From contig JAZGTH010000002.1 of the NCBI GenBank assembly GCA_036877525.1, positions 12,628,001 through 12,692,000 on the forward strand: a stretch of DNA of 64,000 nucleotides, read 5' to 3'. This stretch comes from Chromobotia macracanthus. Taxonomy: Eukaryota; Chordata; Actinopteri; Cypriniformes; Botiidae. Shown one piece after another: positions 12,001-23,800 of the stretch (the stretch's first letter is position 1; every line of letters begins with the position of its first letter). Made by a program: the position numbers and the translations under genes. Below the pieces are notes generated by a model. That model made no database searches, was not told the origin of the DNA, and worked only from the letters and a program-made list of their open reading frames with translations.

Positions 12001-14925
12001 AGATTGTGAATGTGTTTGTATGCGTGTACCTGTGTTCCACATGTATGTTGTTGTCGTGCAGGCGATCAAGCGGTTCGAGGAGTGCTGCGAAGCACAGCAG
12101 CACTGGAAACAGTTTCATCACATGTGCTATTGGGAACTCATGTGGTGTTTCACATATAAGAGACAGTGGAAGATGGCCTACATCTATGCAGATCTGCTCA
12201 GCAAGGAGAACGCCTGGTCCAAGGTGAAACCCCAAAGCACACCACCTACTGGTGCACTGAACAGATAAACTGTATATGAATATGAGAAGGTTTCTCAATC
12301 GACAGAAATATATTTGTTATCAGATTTATTTTAAAGATCACCATTATCCTCCAGTTACTGAAAGTGTTCAAATGTAGAATAGAGGATTTGGCTCTATGCA
12401 GTTTGGAGTTAGAGGCTAATATAATGTGAATGAAGGCTAAGGACAATTAATCTCCAGCTGGGATATTTGTGTTTGCGCTGCAGTTTTAAACCCATTTCTC
12501 TCTTTCACACACACACTCTTGTTTTCTGCAGGCCATGTATGCGTACATGAAGGGTGCTTACCTCAGCATGCTGAGTCGTGAGGAATGCCAGCCGTTCAGC
12601 GAGAGCGAGGTGGCTTTGTTTAGGTAATGGCAAGAGAATTGTGTGTGTGTGTGTGTGTGTGTTATCTGCACATTTGTATGTTGAGAGAATATAATGTCAA
12701 CATGATTAAATACGAATTCATACATTGGATTTCATGACATTTAGAGCAGAAAAGCATCTTTTTCTCAGACTTATTTTTATCTTTTTAAGTGTATTTTTAT
12801 TGCCACACAACCACAGCGGTCGTATACTGCAAGGTCATTTAGCTCAAGTGGGCAATTTGATTTTTAATTTTTTTTAGTAGTTCATTGTCATCTTGCCAAT
12901 ATAAATGCATATCATATTTCATTAATATAAAACTGTCATCTGTTTTGCATTCTTCAGGCAAGTTCCTGGTCTGAAGCAGAAAATCGCTGGAAAGTCGTTG
13001 CCCACAGAGAAATTCGCCATCAGAAAAGCACGACGCTACAATACAGATAATCACATTCCTCTTCCTGCGCCGCCATTGGTCAGTTCCTGAACTCAATGAA
13101 GCAACTGTGTAGTAACTCAAATGACATTGGACAGTCTACATCTATTAAGTGTCAGCCGACTGCGCTCTGTACGATTTTAACTTTTACATTACGACTTAAT
13201 GTTTTCCTCAAAAAATACAAAAACGTGACCAGGATCGTAGAGCGTGCATATGGCTTTATATGCACAGTTTTAAGGGCCGTTCTGACAGGATGTGTACTTT
13301 GTGTGCATTTTATCTGTGCTATAATTGCTGGTCTGTGTACGCATTCATCAGATGAACATCTTTGTGAATGGCCCTTTAAAAAGCATAAGGACTGAGACCG
13401 TCTTGAGTTAATCCTACTGCAAAATAAACAAAGGGAAACACCTTGACAATGCATTCTTCCATTCTAGCTCATTGTTCAGATGTGTTTACACAACAGGAAA
13501 TGATGTATATTTGGAACGGCTACACAGTAATCGGAAAGCACAAGGACCTGACAGAGGGCATGCTGCACACCCTGAATGAGGCCCAGCAGAAGCTTGAACA
13601 GCATCCAAGTAAAATCTCCCTTCACACAATGAATACAATGCATGAAGGTTATTAGGCTTGCAAAAGTTTTGAAAATTTTGAAAAGACTTCAAATTGAAAT
13701 ATTACGGGAATTTACAGGAATTAAGTGAAAAAAATAAGTTGCCAATTGGTAAAGAACTATATCATAAACAGACATAAATACAAACATGTTCGCTTCCTCA
13801 ACAGAGGTCTCATCTTCATCTGTGTGCCATAGTTCCCATATATTCACATAAATTCCCATTACGTTTCCAAAATCCCCTGAATTTTGCAACCTAAGTTGAT
13901 CCGAGCCAGTTCAGTTCTCACTACACCTTTTATGAGTCATTGTATGACTGCAGAAGAATGGTCGCTATGTGTTGTAATATAGGATGAATTGTGTAAAGAT
14001 GTGTCAAAAATGTCAAGTTTTGTGTTTCACAGAGAAAAATAATCATAGCTACAACATAAACAAACTATTAATTTATTTACTGAAGTTTAAATATGTCTGT
14101 GTGTTTTCCCTCAGGGACGGAGTTCACCACAGATGACCTGTGTGTTGTCAGCCTGCTAAAGGGACTCTGTCTCAAACATCTGGGCCATAAGGAGGAAGCG
14201 GAGCATTACTTCACTCTGGTCCTCTGCAAGTCAGTGTGAATCTGTTGCTACTTCACATCAGATCACAGTAATATGAAGTGTTACTGGTCTCATTCATGAG
14301 GTCTGATGTAGACGTGGACTGTTTCCTAGTTTAAATCTGACAAAGTTGTACAAAACATCTGGTTGGATTTGTCTGACTGATAAAATGATGCGTGTTTGTG
14401 TGATTTCTAAGCAGAACGTGGTTTATTTATTTGTATTTAAATCTACAACGTGTCACAAATAATGGAAAGATACTGAGACATTGTTTAACTTAATTTGAAT
14501 CATTATAAATGTTCTCTGTCTCTCTGTTTATATAGTGAAAGTCAAATCAAATATGATCACTACCTGGTGCCCAATGCTCTTCTGGAACATGGCTTACTGT
14601 GTTTGGAAGAGGGAAGAATAGAAGAGGCCATAAGACATCTAGAGACAGCCAAGTGAGTTCAAGAAACTCTGCATTCCACTTTCCTCTGTGTATTTTACCT
14701 TTATACTAATACATATAGCCTAAAGGTACAATATATATTAATTCAGTCATATATCTGTATAAATTACAGTTACACTATTAACTGTCATTTCTTTGACATG
14801 CCACTAGGCAAAATTACAAGAATTACTCCATGGAATCACGGACACACTTCCGGATCCAGGCGGCACTACAAAAGGCACGAGGCACAGCCGAGAATGGAGA
14901 CCACTGCTCACCTTCCAGCCCTTAA
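9..14925 (+). CDS. ttc39a: Tetratricopeptide repeat protein 39A (18 coding exons)
   Basis: Spliced CDS of 1692 nt (563 residues plus stop). Exons: 9-46, 5301-5405, 7723-7854, 9232-9275, 9784-9851, 9943-10007, 10478-10577, 10762-10827, 11062-11170, 11318-11385, 11541-11600, 12062-12223, 12532-12623, 12958-13078, 13497-13608, 14115-14229, 14536-14652, 14808-14925. Every junction has AG/GT ends and the phases agree throughout. Family hallmarks I recognise are HALTYATILEMQAMMTF (about residues 55-71), GKSLPTEKFAIRK (381-393) and EMMYIWNGY (from 411). This is the Iml2/TTC39 superfamily, which carries C-terminal TPR-like helices (here in exons 16-18, e.g. ALLEHGLLCLEEGRIEEAI). The molecular role of TTC39A is poorly known; paralogue TTC39B affects lipid metabolism. 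No signal peptide is evident. The choice of paralogue A rests on synteny with RNF11, CDKN2C and FAF1. A second in-frame ATG at 15 would give 561 residues, and a non-coding or alternative 5' exon may lie left of the window. Confidence 0.93.
809..1047 (+). repeat. MITE family A, copy 1
   Basis: About 240 bp with the same internal blocks as the copies at 6511-6763, 20441-20640, 48930-49183 and 53236-53503. Shared motifs include ATAAAATTGCAGGT, TTTACATA, AAATCAAATG, TGAATCAGGGT and the end block AAAAATCAGTTATTGATC in reverse. The best-preserved copies begin TTAAAGCTGCAATCTRTAACTTTT, so this is a short non-autonomous element with inverted ends. No coding capacity was seen. Confidence 0.75.
1316..1474. 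promoter_or_regulatory. CpG-rich CCAAT-box cluster in ttc39a intron 1
   Basis: Three NF-Y-type CCAAT pentamers lie within 160 bp: CCAAT at 1316-1320 and inverted ATTGG at 1375-1379 and 1470-1474. The surroundings (about 1215-1450) are clearly richer in CpG than the rest of the intron (GACGCGTTG, CGACGACGTGGCGC). Clustered CCAAT boxes in a local CpG peak are typical of TATA-less vertebrate promoters, so this may be an alternative ttc39a promoter. No exon or donor could be tied to it, so the role is inferred. Confidence 0.35.
1762..2217. mobile_element. MITE family B (CCAGCTAACA ends), copy 1
   Basis: The left end CAGCTATCAGGGAACATT and the right end read in reverse (CCAGCTAACAATTTTTGGG) are inverted versions of the same terminus. 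The interior contains the phrase ATAACCAAGCAATAATGTTAA, also found in reverse at about 7490-7520. Elements of this type recur at 4633-4816 and, as fragments, at 7378-7535 and about 11740-11850. No ORF of note. Confidence 0.6.
2411..2452 (+). repeat. SINE/LINE 3'-tail fragment
   Basis: The segment TTTTGGATGAAGGCGTCTGC followed by CAAATG matches the widely shared 3' tail of teleost tRNA-derived SINEs and partner L2-type LINEs. Similar tails lie at 41737-41785 and 51262-51309. The SINE head is not preserved here. Confidence 0.6.
2987..3636. mobile_element. Tc1/mariner-like deletion derivative with long inverted repeats
   Basis: Inverted repeats of roughly 110 bp face each other. The left arm starts TACAGTACTGTGCAAAAGTC at 2987; the right arm, read in reverse from 3636, starts identically. 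Both arms continue with ACTTGCTTAAAA- and GTAGTGTTAG-type blocks. A TA dinucleotide at each border fits Tc1/mariner target-site duplication. Between the arms (about 3190-3390) a decayed frame reads ELWQRLQDT, stop, RKLPVKLPEKLC, which resembles the C-terminus of Tc1/mariner transposases. The catalytic part is missing, so the copy is non-autonomous. Confidence 0.75.
3256..3395 (+). pseudogene. Transposase C-terminal remnant
   Basis: In the frame beginning near 3256 the translation reads EELWQRLQDT, an in-frame TGA, then RKLPVKLPEKLCACLPRTKEVL. LWQ-L-D-W-x-LP-x-x-L-x-x-L is a pattern I recognise from the C-terminal end of Tc1/mariner transposases. It lies between the long inverted repeats described for 2987-3636. 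At least one stop and the loss of everything upstream make it inactive. Confidence 0.55.
4080..4320. repeat. Dispersed fish repeat (CTAACCATAACAGAAAACTTTC type)
   Basis: A block with TTAACCTAACCATAACAG, AAAACTTTCTTC, a poly-T run and two arms GTCCCCACAAGGAC and TTGTGGGGAC ends in a CA-rich stretch. A second, more degraded copy lies at about 8225-8500 (CCTAATCCTAACAGAAAGC, TTTCTGCATTTTTAC, GACGTCCCCGAAAGG). Short reverse-complementary arms suggest a non-autonomous DNA element. Confidence 0.55.
4633..4816. mobile_element. MITE family B, copy 2 (compact, both ends)
   Basis: It begins CCCAGCTAACGGAATTCTC and ends, read in reverse, CCAGCTAACAGGGAACATTC. This is about 184 bp with inverted termini and no coding capacity. 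It is the tidiest copy of the family also present at 1762-2217. Confidence 0.6.
5085..5205 (-). repeat. MITE family C fragment (AATAGTTCACCC type)
   Basis: GTGTTCCACTGAATAAAG, AAGTCATACAGGT and GACATCAGGGTGGGTAATTT are the interior and end of a very common teleost element whose intact end reads TAGTTCACCCAAAAATGAAA. It stops about 95 bp before the ttc39a exon at 5301. Other copies: 6398-6475, 43565-43800 and 57266-57511. Confidence 0.65.
6398..6475 (+). repeat. MITE family C left end
   Basis: AATAGTTTACCCAAAAATG, then AAAATTTTGTAATTACTCTT and CATATGACTG match the left end of the family described at 5085-5205 and 43565-43800. Only the end is present. Confidence 0.6.
6511..6763 (-). repeat. 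MITE family A, copy 2
   Basis: In reverse orientation to copy 1. The right end reads AGTTACAGATCGCAGCTTTAA, the reverse of the family terminus TTAAAGCTGC. Internal blocks GAGCTGTCAGG, CTTCATTTGACCTCAACATA and GTAACCTGCAAT are shared with the copies at 48930 and 53236. Confidence 0.7.
7378..7535 (-). repeat. MITE family B fragment
   Basis: It starts with CCCAGCAAACAACC and runs through TTGCTTGGTTATAAGAACG, the reverse of the block seen at about 2050-2090. The second terminus is missing. Confidence 0.5.
11171..11317 (+). other. ttc39a: ttc39a intron 9: 147 nt, in frame and stop-free
   Basis: Donor GTAAGA at 11171 and acceptor ATTCAG ending at 11317. The length is 49 codons exactly, and the reading frame of exon 9 runs through it without a stop into the correct frame of exon 10. 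The retained peptide would include a hydrophobic run NIVLLCLLVLC just before the exon 10 residues GTGEGDVEDAEK. Splicing is the expected outcome given the family sequence; retention would give a longer but still open protein. Confidence 0.75.
11644..11715 (+). repeat. tRNA-Ala(AGC)-derived SINE head in ttc39a intron 11
   Basis: The segment folds as a tRNA. The A box GTAGCTTAGTGGTAGAGC is followed by a perfect 5-bp anticodon stem (TTGCG/CGCAA) around the loop TTAGCAG with anticodon AGC (Ala). The T arm GTTCGATTC is the B box. The 3' half of the acceptor stem does not pair with the 5' half, and the copy sits inside a gene intron, so it is a SINE head rather than a working tRNA gene. The AT-rich body after it is short and degraded. 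Confidence 0.7.
12638..12662. repeat. (GT)n microsatellite
   Basis: A run of GT dinucleotides 14 bp downstream of the donor of the ttc39a exon ending at 12623. Likely length-variable between individuals. Confidence 0.9.
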
Positions 14926-16700
14926 CAGCTGAGGAAACCGCTCGGGTCACTGCTGGGACCGCCGCAGCTGAGATCGGGCTTGACACATGCTGAAATGAGA
15001 ACTTAAGGAGCACATGATCAACTAGAGCAGAGCTGAACTTCTATACAAATGAGCGTCATTTCATTACACACAAAAACAGGAATTACACAGAATATGGAAC
15101 CACATGTGCATGAGTACGGCACACAAAGTGCAGTGCTGTTCAATCAAGGCACAGAAATGACAGAAAACAATTATAATATTGTAAATGTATCATTATTGTT
15201 AATAATAGTTGATAATAAATATGTACACTACAACAACAATAATATTATACTGCTAAATCCGGCAAAGAACATTATTAGCTATAAAACAAACCACTCCAAA
15301 GGGTGTTTATCAATCATTTTGGCTGTCTTCAGAGCTCATGTTGGTAATGCTCACGAGAACCTCCATAGATGCCTTTATCACCCTGTGGAATCAGGAGCCT
15401 AGACATGGCTGTGCCTTTTGGCTAATCGTAACGCATGTTTTATCATGTGCACAAATCTTAGTTCAATTTGTAATCTTTGGAGGTTAATTAGGTCATCAAA
15501 TCAAGCCTGCTGTACACTGTATACTGTAATCTCATGTTTAACTCTTTGATTGGAGCACTGTGGCCTTGTCAGATCTCACGGACAGGATGAGTTTTGTTCT
15601 CCCTTTAATTTCATTTTAATTTAACATTTGCTGTGTGTTTCTGTGTAAATAGTCTGTTTTAGCAATGTGTAAAAAATGTGTCTATGATAACAGAAATGTA
15701 CACTGGAATTTTTGTGGGTTTACTTAGCTGTGAGCTGTATGTTTTTTTTCTTTTAGTATTTATTTACTGTTATGTTACCTTTTAAACTGTCCAGTTTTAA
15801 GTTGAATGTGTCGTTTAGAAAGGTGGCCTCCTTCACATGGACTCGGTCCAGATCGTACTCGAACTCAAACAAACAAGTCTTTGAGATACATGCAGGACAG
15901 GCTGGCGTGTCAGTTTCAACCAGAGTGAAGGGTGCATGGACAACCACTAAAGCCTTACCTTACCAAAAAAAAGAAACTTTGAGCTGGCAATCATATATTG
16001 AGCAAACAAGTCTGTTGTTCTCATATGCAGTGTGTGTTTGTAAGACAGGCCTGTATGTCAAGGCATGTTCTGAATTGTGTTTTATATTCACCTCTGATTA
16101 ATTAAATTGTGTTAAAGGATTTGTTCCCCCACTGCGATGTAATCTTTATATCATCTGTTTTATGTGATCCAGTTCTACCCAAGTCAGATTTACATGAAGC
16201 AGAAACAATTACCAGGTCATGCTGAAAACGTGTTTGATTAGGAATGTCAAAGCCTTCTGGTACAATATCATGAGAGATCTGTGGCAGAGAAACTGAATGT
16301 GTTTGCTGGACGTAACTGCATCAATACTTCATCATGCCAGTCAACTATTACCAACAAGAATTACAGGCTTTGGGCTATAGAGGTCAGCAAATCCTGTATG
16401 TGATGCATGGCTACTGTGACACAGACATTCCTGTGCATTGAATTTACATTTTCTAATTTAACACTAAATAATATACTATCATCCTAAATCTCTTTTCCCT
16501 TCCTAGACCAAGGAAACCCCTTGTGTGATGTACAAGACTGTGACAAAACCCAGCCCTTTTGATACCTGAAAATCAAAGCCACAGACCATGATCAGTGTTA
16601 AACATCCATAGCTTTCAAACATAAGAAGTTAATATATGATCATTTACATCTAATATATCCTAATCAATGCAGACATGCAAATTAAACTCTACATATCTGC
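14926..16700 (+). other. ttc39a 3' UTR and downstream spacer
   Basis: AT-rich sequence after the ttc39a stop. Possible poly(A) signals on the + strand are AATAAA at 15214-15219 and ATTAAA at 16101-16106; the second is followed closely by a GTGTT-type element. Which one is used cannot be settled from sequence. No gene, clear repeat or RNA was recognised between about 16110 and the rnf11 promoter. Confidence 0.5.
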
Positions 16701-16804
16701 AACACAGCTATGGATCAGCAGCAGATCCCACGTCCTCGGTCTTTCATTGCAAGCCTAATGCGGTCAAGTTTACAGGATTTAAACCCGCTGTTGTTGCTGT
16801 TCCA

Positions 16805-17299
16805 AATCGGACATCTGATTGGACGACGAGCATCCGCTAGTCACTTCCTGGCTTTAGAAGGGGCCCGCCGATTGGCCCGCACGGTGCGGGGGGCGGGGCT
16901 TGCATCGACTGCCTGAAAGGCAACATTGGCCGCGTCGCCATTGAGTGCGATTGTTGAGTCGATATGGAGAAAACGATGAGCTGAAGGCTTGTGATGTGAG
17001 CTACCGAGACTTGAAGAGAAGACAACCGCGTTTGACGTTTTATGACGCGTTTATTGGACGATCGTGTCGTATCGTGTCGTATCAGGGCGACTGACACTTC
17101 TCGTCCGGACTCTTTGTGTGTCGACAATGGTTTGTTTCTCCATGGTTGTTTCTCAATGGTTTGCCTTGCATCGGATCCTTGAAGATGAATGCTAGAGTTT
17201 AATCGCTCCCTTTAAACGACGCTTGTTGCGATTAAGGGCGGAAAGCGGGAGGATTGCAGGGTTTCTACATTTAGACACCGAGGGCTTTGGGAAAGGGAG
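16805..17299 (+). promoter_or_regulatory. rnf11: rnf11 promoter and 5' UTR, CCAAT and GC boxes
   Basis: A CpG-rich region directly upstream of the rnf11 start. Inverted CCAAT boxes (ATTGG) lie at about 16818, 16871, 16925 and 17053. A GC box GGGGGCGGGGCTTG starts near 16888. No TATA box sits at a sensible distance. The layout is that of a TATA-less housekeeping promoter with NF-Y and Sp1-type sites. The start of transcription probably lies near or just after 16930, but that is inferred. Confidence 0.6.
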
Positions 17300-17666
17300 A
17301 TGGGAAACTGTCTGAAATCTCCCACTTCGGATGATATCTCCTTGCTTCACGAGTCGCAGTCTGACAGGGCCAGTTTCGGTGACGCCAACGATCCGGATCA
17401 GGAGCCTCCACCTCCGTATCAGGTGAGCTGATGATAAGCCGTGAAAACAAACAGGGCTGCCCTGAAATAAACCAAACTTTCGTTTAGGTGACAATACTGC
17501 GCGTCGAAGCCTGCTTCATCTTTTTGTCTCATAGAAACGTTTACATTGCCTGACGTTTAATGTTTAATATCGTGCCATAACAATGAATATTAATACACGA
17601 TATATATATATATATATATATATCGTCATGGGGCTCCCGCATGACGTCAGTCTGTTTAATTCAGCC

Positions 17667-17712
<46 letters not shown>

Positions 17713-17769
17713 GTGTTATATATAACATATATCCGTGTGTTATATATATATATTAATATATAATATATA

Positions 17770-17828
<59 letters not shown>

Positions 17829-20800
17829 GGCCTCTCCTGTGACGTGTCTGTTCGCCACCTCGATTGCGTCAAAGCAACACGTCGGGCGGGTGACGTCATT
17901 TGTTTGGAACGCCGTGGCCGTGACGTCATGGCGGCGTGATTCGCGATGGGCTTTTGCAACTAGTTCGAGTCGGGGGCTCATGTGTTGCTTGAAATGGTTG
18001 TTTTGTTTGTCAGTCTGAGGTTTGGTTGGTTTAATCTCCACGGGAACTGGTCTGGACTGGATGACCGGTTTAGTGATGAGATACTAACTAATCTCTTCAG
18101 TACTCTGTAAACACGATTTTTGGACTGGCAGGGTTGAGAAAGAAAGAAACCGCATGATTTCTAGTGTGTGTCTGCATTAGATTGGCAGCATGTCAAATCT
18201 CTGTAGTCATATTTGTGGCTGTTTCGACTATTATATTCTCTTTGTTGCTGTATTTATCATATGTGGTGTGGAAAGCTTTACAAACAGACCAGCAGACTCC
18301 GCTTGCCCATAAGTAAACCTTTAACTTGAACTATTCAGGCGCAAAATATAACAGGGCCGGAAAACGCCAGTGCCCCGTCTGAGACTTTACAGGTAACGCA
18401 TAATTGTCCTGGACAACAATGCAGCCATTTCCTCAGAACTACTGTGACATAATTATGTAAAAATTCTTATGCAAATGCTTTCTTCTGTGGTTTAGAACGA
18501 CCTTTCCAGTCTTAACAGCACTTAGATGATCTGTATCTTGAACCTCAGTCGGGAAGGTACAAGTTGGGACGTTTGTAGCCATAATTTCCTCCTCCACATT
18601 GTTGTATGGAACCGCCTGAATGTTCTGATGGGCCAAGAGATTTGACTCAGGATGCCCACAGCTCAAAATGTAGCTTATATCACAGGCTGCAAAACAGAGG
18701 CCCTGAATACAATCATTAAAACGTTTCTAGCAAGTATCGCTATAGAATGTGTGTGGAGGATTTCTACTGATCTGAGACCAGTATGTCATTGTCCAGTCAG
18801 TGGTTAGCAGCAGGCACAAAAGCTGGTCTTAGATCAGAACCCGTTGATTCGCTTCACTAATAGCTGCTGGTGTTTTGTTTTCTGATTATGTAAGAAGCAG
18901 CGTCTATGTTTTATTGTTTGTCTTTGAAAGTATTTCTAAATCTCTCACAGCCTTTAGCTCCAGGGTTGAAATACAAACTGAATTTTTGTTGAAGGGAAAA
19001 TACGCCACAAAAATCTCTTGTTCTCTCTCTTTTTTCTTGTGTTACTGCACTGTGTCTTTCCAGAAGAGACATCTTTCTGCTGAACACCAGCAAAAACTGC
19101 TCAGCTGTTCTTCTGTTATTGAGTCTCTTGGGCACAAGATCAGAAAAGGTTGTAAAAAAAAACCAAAATTCACCCGGTTTCACTGCTGCTGTGTGCAATA
19201 TACTAATGCACATTTTCTACACTCTCAGGAGTTTAGTTTGTTCATCATTTCCGTCATTTTTCTGCAGCATCATTAACATTTTAACACAAATGTCATTTCC
19301 ACCACATCTTAAATCATGCATTTTGTTCAGTATAAAAGCATTATGTAGGGAAAGTTGCTTTTTTGTAATTTGGTGATTGTGGCTTGTAAATGCTCTGGAA
19401 TTGGAAATGCTCTGAAATTGTTAGGTTGTTATATAAATAATATTGCTCGTTGCTATGTATACGTTTGCTCCAAATATAAATAATGATTATTTCACTCTTT
19501 GTTTGGATTGTTACAGTTTTTAAAAGAGACATAATATTTTTCTATGATGGATTTTCATAGTTTTGATGGCGTTTCATCTTTTCATAGATTTAAAGCATTT
19601 GGAATAAGAACGTATAATGAGATATCTGCGCTGACTGCTGCCGACTCAGCTGCTGTCTGCAGTTTTCTGACGGCACAGACAAGCCTATTGTGGGAATGTT
19701 GGACAGACAGGAGGTCTGTCTGAACCATGCAGTGGACGAAAAAATGCACAGCCCCCTTAACAACAGAAATCATTCCCAACCTCAGCGAATTCTTTGTCGC
19801 CTGCCAAACATGCTTGACGTTTTTTCCCTCCCAGGGTCTCAGACGGGGCTGAAATGGGTTCTCAAGTATGTGCAGAAAAAAGCTGCTGCTTATGTTAACA
19901 TTAATCGTCTTTATATGCCACCTAACGAGAGAGCTAAATGCAGCCGCAAATGCTATTGAGATGAATATTTAGCATAGTTTTAAATGGTGTTTTCTTGTGG
20001 CTTCCTGTGTGTAGGCCGCGACAAATATTTCTTTCACTAATTCTTTTAGAGCACAAACACGGCCAGCTGCCGAGTGGTCCTTTGTTATAGGTGATGTGTG
20101 CCATTTTTGTGCAAGCTGCATCACAAAACAGGGTTGCAGTGTGGTTGAAAATAGCGTTGCTCCAAACTCATGGTTTTGGCCGAGCTAGTGTTTCCTCGTC
20201 AAGCTAGTCGTGTTGCTTAAATGGGCAATGTTTTGATAGCGCTACAGTGTTTGCATTTTTCAGTCACAGTAATCTACGAATGGCATTTTTGTAATTGTTT
20301 CTGCATGATAAAAGATGATAGAATAACGTATTTTAACATAGAAAAACGACACCTTTATGCTTTCTTTCTTTAACCTGCTTGGTTAAGAAGTATTAGCATC
20401 ACTGTGTAAGGAGATCAGTAGATTTAGCCTAGATTTTATTTAAAGCTGCAATCTATAACTTTTGTCTCTCTGTCATCATCTCCGTTTCAAACATAAAATT
20501 GCAGGTTACTTTACGTACTTTTCTTTACGTATGTTGAAATCAAATGAATCTCCTGGAAATCAATCAATCAAATCTCCTCGAAAATCGGAAAATTATACAT
20601 TTTAACTTAACGTTGTGAAACAGGGTAAGGTCATCTTATTGAGTCGAGCAGGAAGTGAAGTTAAGAGGGTGATGTGGACAGAGACGGGTGTAATGTAAGC
20701 TGTCTCTCTCTCTCTTCTGGGTAGCAGTCGACAGTATTTGCTGACTCATATGTGAAGCTGGACATGGTGAGATAAGTGTGTGTGAGAGAGAGAGAAAGAC

Positions 20801-23800
20801 AGGAGTCAACGTTAAAGATAATGGAGGTTTCCTTCAGCCTAACAGACTGTGCAGTGGTTTCCCTGCTTCTCTGCTCATCAATCGATTCCTCTCTGGTTCT
20901 CTGTTGGTTTACTTTATGCTGTGGCTGCTTTATCTAACAGGTCGTTTGCTCCGTTCTTTCACACAGTTGCCAGACGACTCAAATGAAGTGAAGCACTCAG
21001 CCTCGCACTTAACCTCACTTTACCTGTCTCGCTTGCTTTCTCTCCTGTACACTTCTTTAAAACTAATTTTATATTTTAGAAACATTTTCGGTGTCCGAAA
21101 TGCATAAAATTAATTAACATTTTCACGTTTCCCATAATTTGACAGAGTTAGAGCTTTTTTGGAAACGACACTGTGATATTTACATCGAATTGATTGTTGG
21201 TTTCTGAAATCTATGTGCTGCACAATGAAAGCACTCATAGGAGATGCACGTCTGCAAAGTGTGTAGAAACAGTCCTGAGGCCTCCAAAGTGTGACACTTA
21301 ATAACTATCAAAGTAATTTACCCAGAAACATTTAAACTGTTGTTTTAGGTGTTTTTAGCCAGCGTTGTGCATAAACAGGTACTTGTAAGCAAATGTTTGA
21401 AAAATGTTCCTTGTAACCACCAAATAGCTCAAATTCCCCCCAGCCTGCCACAAGTTAAAAAGCGTGTGAGTATATGTGTATATGATCAGTGTGTGAATGT
21501 GTTATTTTTGTGTCACGGTGCTATAATGTATAGCCGAGTGTGTGGTGTGTGTTTTCCTGTGTGGTAGTAGGAGACGTGATTTTTGTGCTGAGCTGGTACA
21601 GGCGGTTTCTTCACCCCCGGGTAAGTAGCACTCAAACAGCTGTTTGTTTAACCTTCCTGTGCTCTGATAAGAGTCCATCTCTTCAGCCACTCACTGCTAA
21701 AAGAAGAGGACAAACTGCGTAAGTGTGACCGTGACATAAAGGAAAGTTGCGAAACAGGTGCACAAAAGTACGTTTTTAGCCGAAAATGACATAACACAGT
21801 CAGAGCCAATCAGAACATATTTGTTGTTTAATATGCAGCCGTGTGCACCAATAAGATTTCAAGGTGGGTGGGGCTACCCAGTGTGACGCGGCTGAAATTG
21901 AAAGTAGTTGCATTTTTACTTACGAGTAGCTTCTCTTGGAAGGTTATTTTGTCAAAGTAGCTTCACCAACACATTTACACACATTTGACGTGTAAATGTG
22001 GTTTACATTTACACGTCAAACTACTATTTTAAAAGGCCAGGAAAGTCCTGTGTTTCATGATATCTGCTTTGATCTTCCTTTGTCTTATCTTTAATGCATC
22101 TTATAATTCAGTCTGAGTCTGAATCTGTTTTTCAGAGTCGGTTGGCGTATTTGGTCACTGTGTGGAGAAGTTGCGTTTTTGCCTGACTCATGCTAGCTTG
22201 TAGCCTTGTTTTGGGCTGATCAGGTGACACGCACAGGAATTTGGCACGTTCGCTTCAGTGATTGTTGTGAAAGCACTTCAGTGGCATTGATTTTATTTCT
22301 GATGAAGATGAGCTCATTGGATGATGATGTTTTAGGAGTAAGTCGTTTTACTGGAATATGGTTATGTCAAGTAAACTTGGGTTCTAGAGCTGTTTGTGTG
22401 CGTGACTGTAGATCCAGACAATTCTGTGAAGGTTTGGACTGTTTTGTCTGGCCCAGTGAGGGAGTGGTGCTTCTAGACTTTATTGGAACAGTCTTGGGAG
22501 AAGGAGAGCAGAAAATGGAACGCAGGGAGGTTTGTGTGCTCCAGTTAAAAGGGAGGGCCGGATATTGGACAGCCTGCTTTGTTTAGCACCCAGAGCCTGA
22601 CAGACCAAACAGAATTCCCTTGCTTCAACAGTTCCCATTTTTCCCTATTTCTTTCCGTCTCTTTGTCTTGTCTGTCTATGCCTTTGAACGAGTCAAAACG
22701 TTTAGTGTTGCATCTAGTAGCCTACTGTGTTATTTGAGTGTTATTGTTCTTCTCAGAAAAACAATTTTAACAGCGACGTCTGCAGCTCTGCGCTGTTGAT
22801 GGCTGACTACTGATGCCTTCCCTGACAGTATACAGATGTAGAAAAGCATTACAACATCACGTCCAAGTTCAACGACTTAGGCTTTGCGGTCTGGAATATT
22901 CCAAAATCCTGTGCGTGCAGTTTGGACTTTTTTTTATTTATAATCGTCCATTTTGTTTCAATGTAAGATTCTATGTCTACTATATAAGCACTTGCACTTA
23001 CTTATAAGTAGTCTAACATTTTAACTGTTGTTACATGTTTGCTTGGTTGTCTTTAAAGTTTATGCAAATTTATTCTAGATCATCATAGGTGACATTATGG
23101 TGTCGTGGTTGGAGGCCACTCCATGTTCAGACATCTGTAAAAGTAATACTCTGTTCCAGCGTAAAGGTAGGGTAGGCATTTTCAATGAGGCTAGCAATAG
23201 CAAACTAGCTTTGAAAGCAGTAGATCCCACCCTCCCTTCAGAGCGCGCTTCCTCCAAAACGAATGAATGAGTACATAGTTTGACAGGCGAGTAGACATCC
23301 TTCATCATCGTTGCATTCGGACTGAAAAAAACGCCTACCCTGCCTTTAATATACAGAGATAACGTTCCTCAGAAAAGCACTGTAGCACTTTGTTTGAGAA
23401 GCATCAACCAATGGCGTGAGTTTGGGCGTGGTGGATATATGTGCCAACCAATGGCAGGTGAGGATAGTGTTCAGTCTGAAAACAGTCATTATTTTGGCAA
23501 TTTCGTTGGGTGATGCTAGTGGTGCAGAAATGACACCTATCATCTCCAAACAAAAATCCTGCCTGTTACGTCATTGACAGACTCTATAGTAAGGCTTCAG
23601 TTTTGGACACACTCTTTGTTAGTGTTGTATAAAGTGAAACACAAGCGTTTTAGAAGACGACAGCATCTCTGTCAGAACGATCGTGTTACGCTTCTGTCAT
23701 GTTTCCAGCTAGACGCAAATTGAAACGCAAATTGAAACACGCCTGTATTTGAAGCTGCATTGAAAGAGCGCTGACCACAACATTGTCAGTGTTTGTGCCT

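Noticed and set aside
13096..13395. 99-residue frame in ttc39a intron 14
   Set aside because: Starts after the donor at 13079 and has no family similarity; the flanking exons join cleanly without it.
17753..18041. Open frames rich in alternating Ile-Tyr
   Set aside because: They are simply translations of the TA microsatellite.
21984..22020. microRNA precursor
   Set aside because: A 16-bp stem with a 5-nt loop is too short for a Drosha/Dicer substrate.
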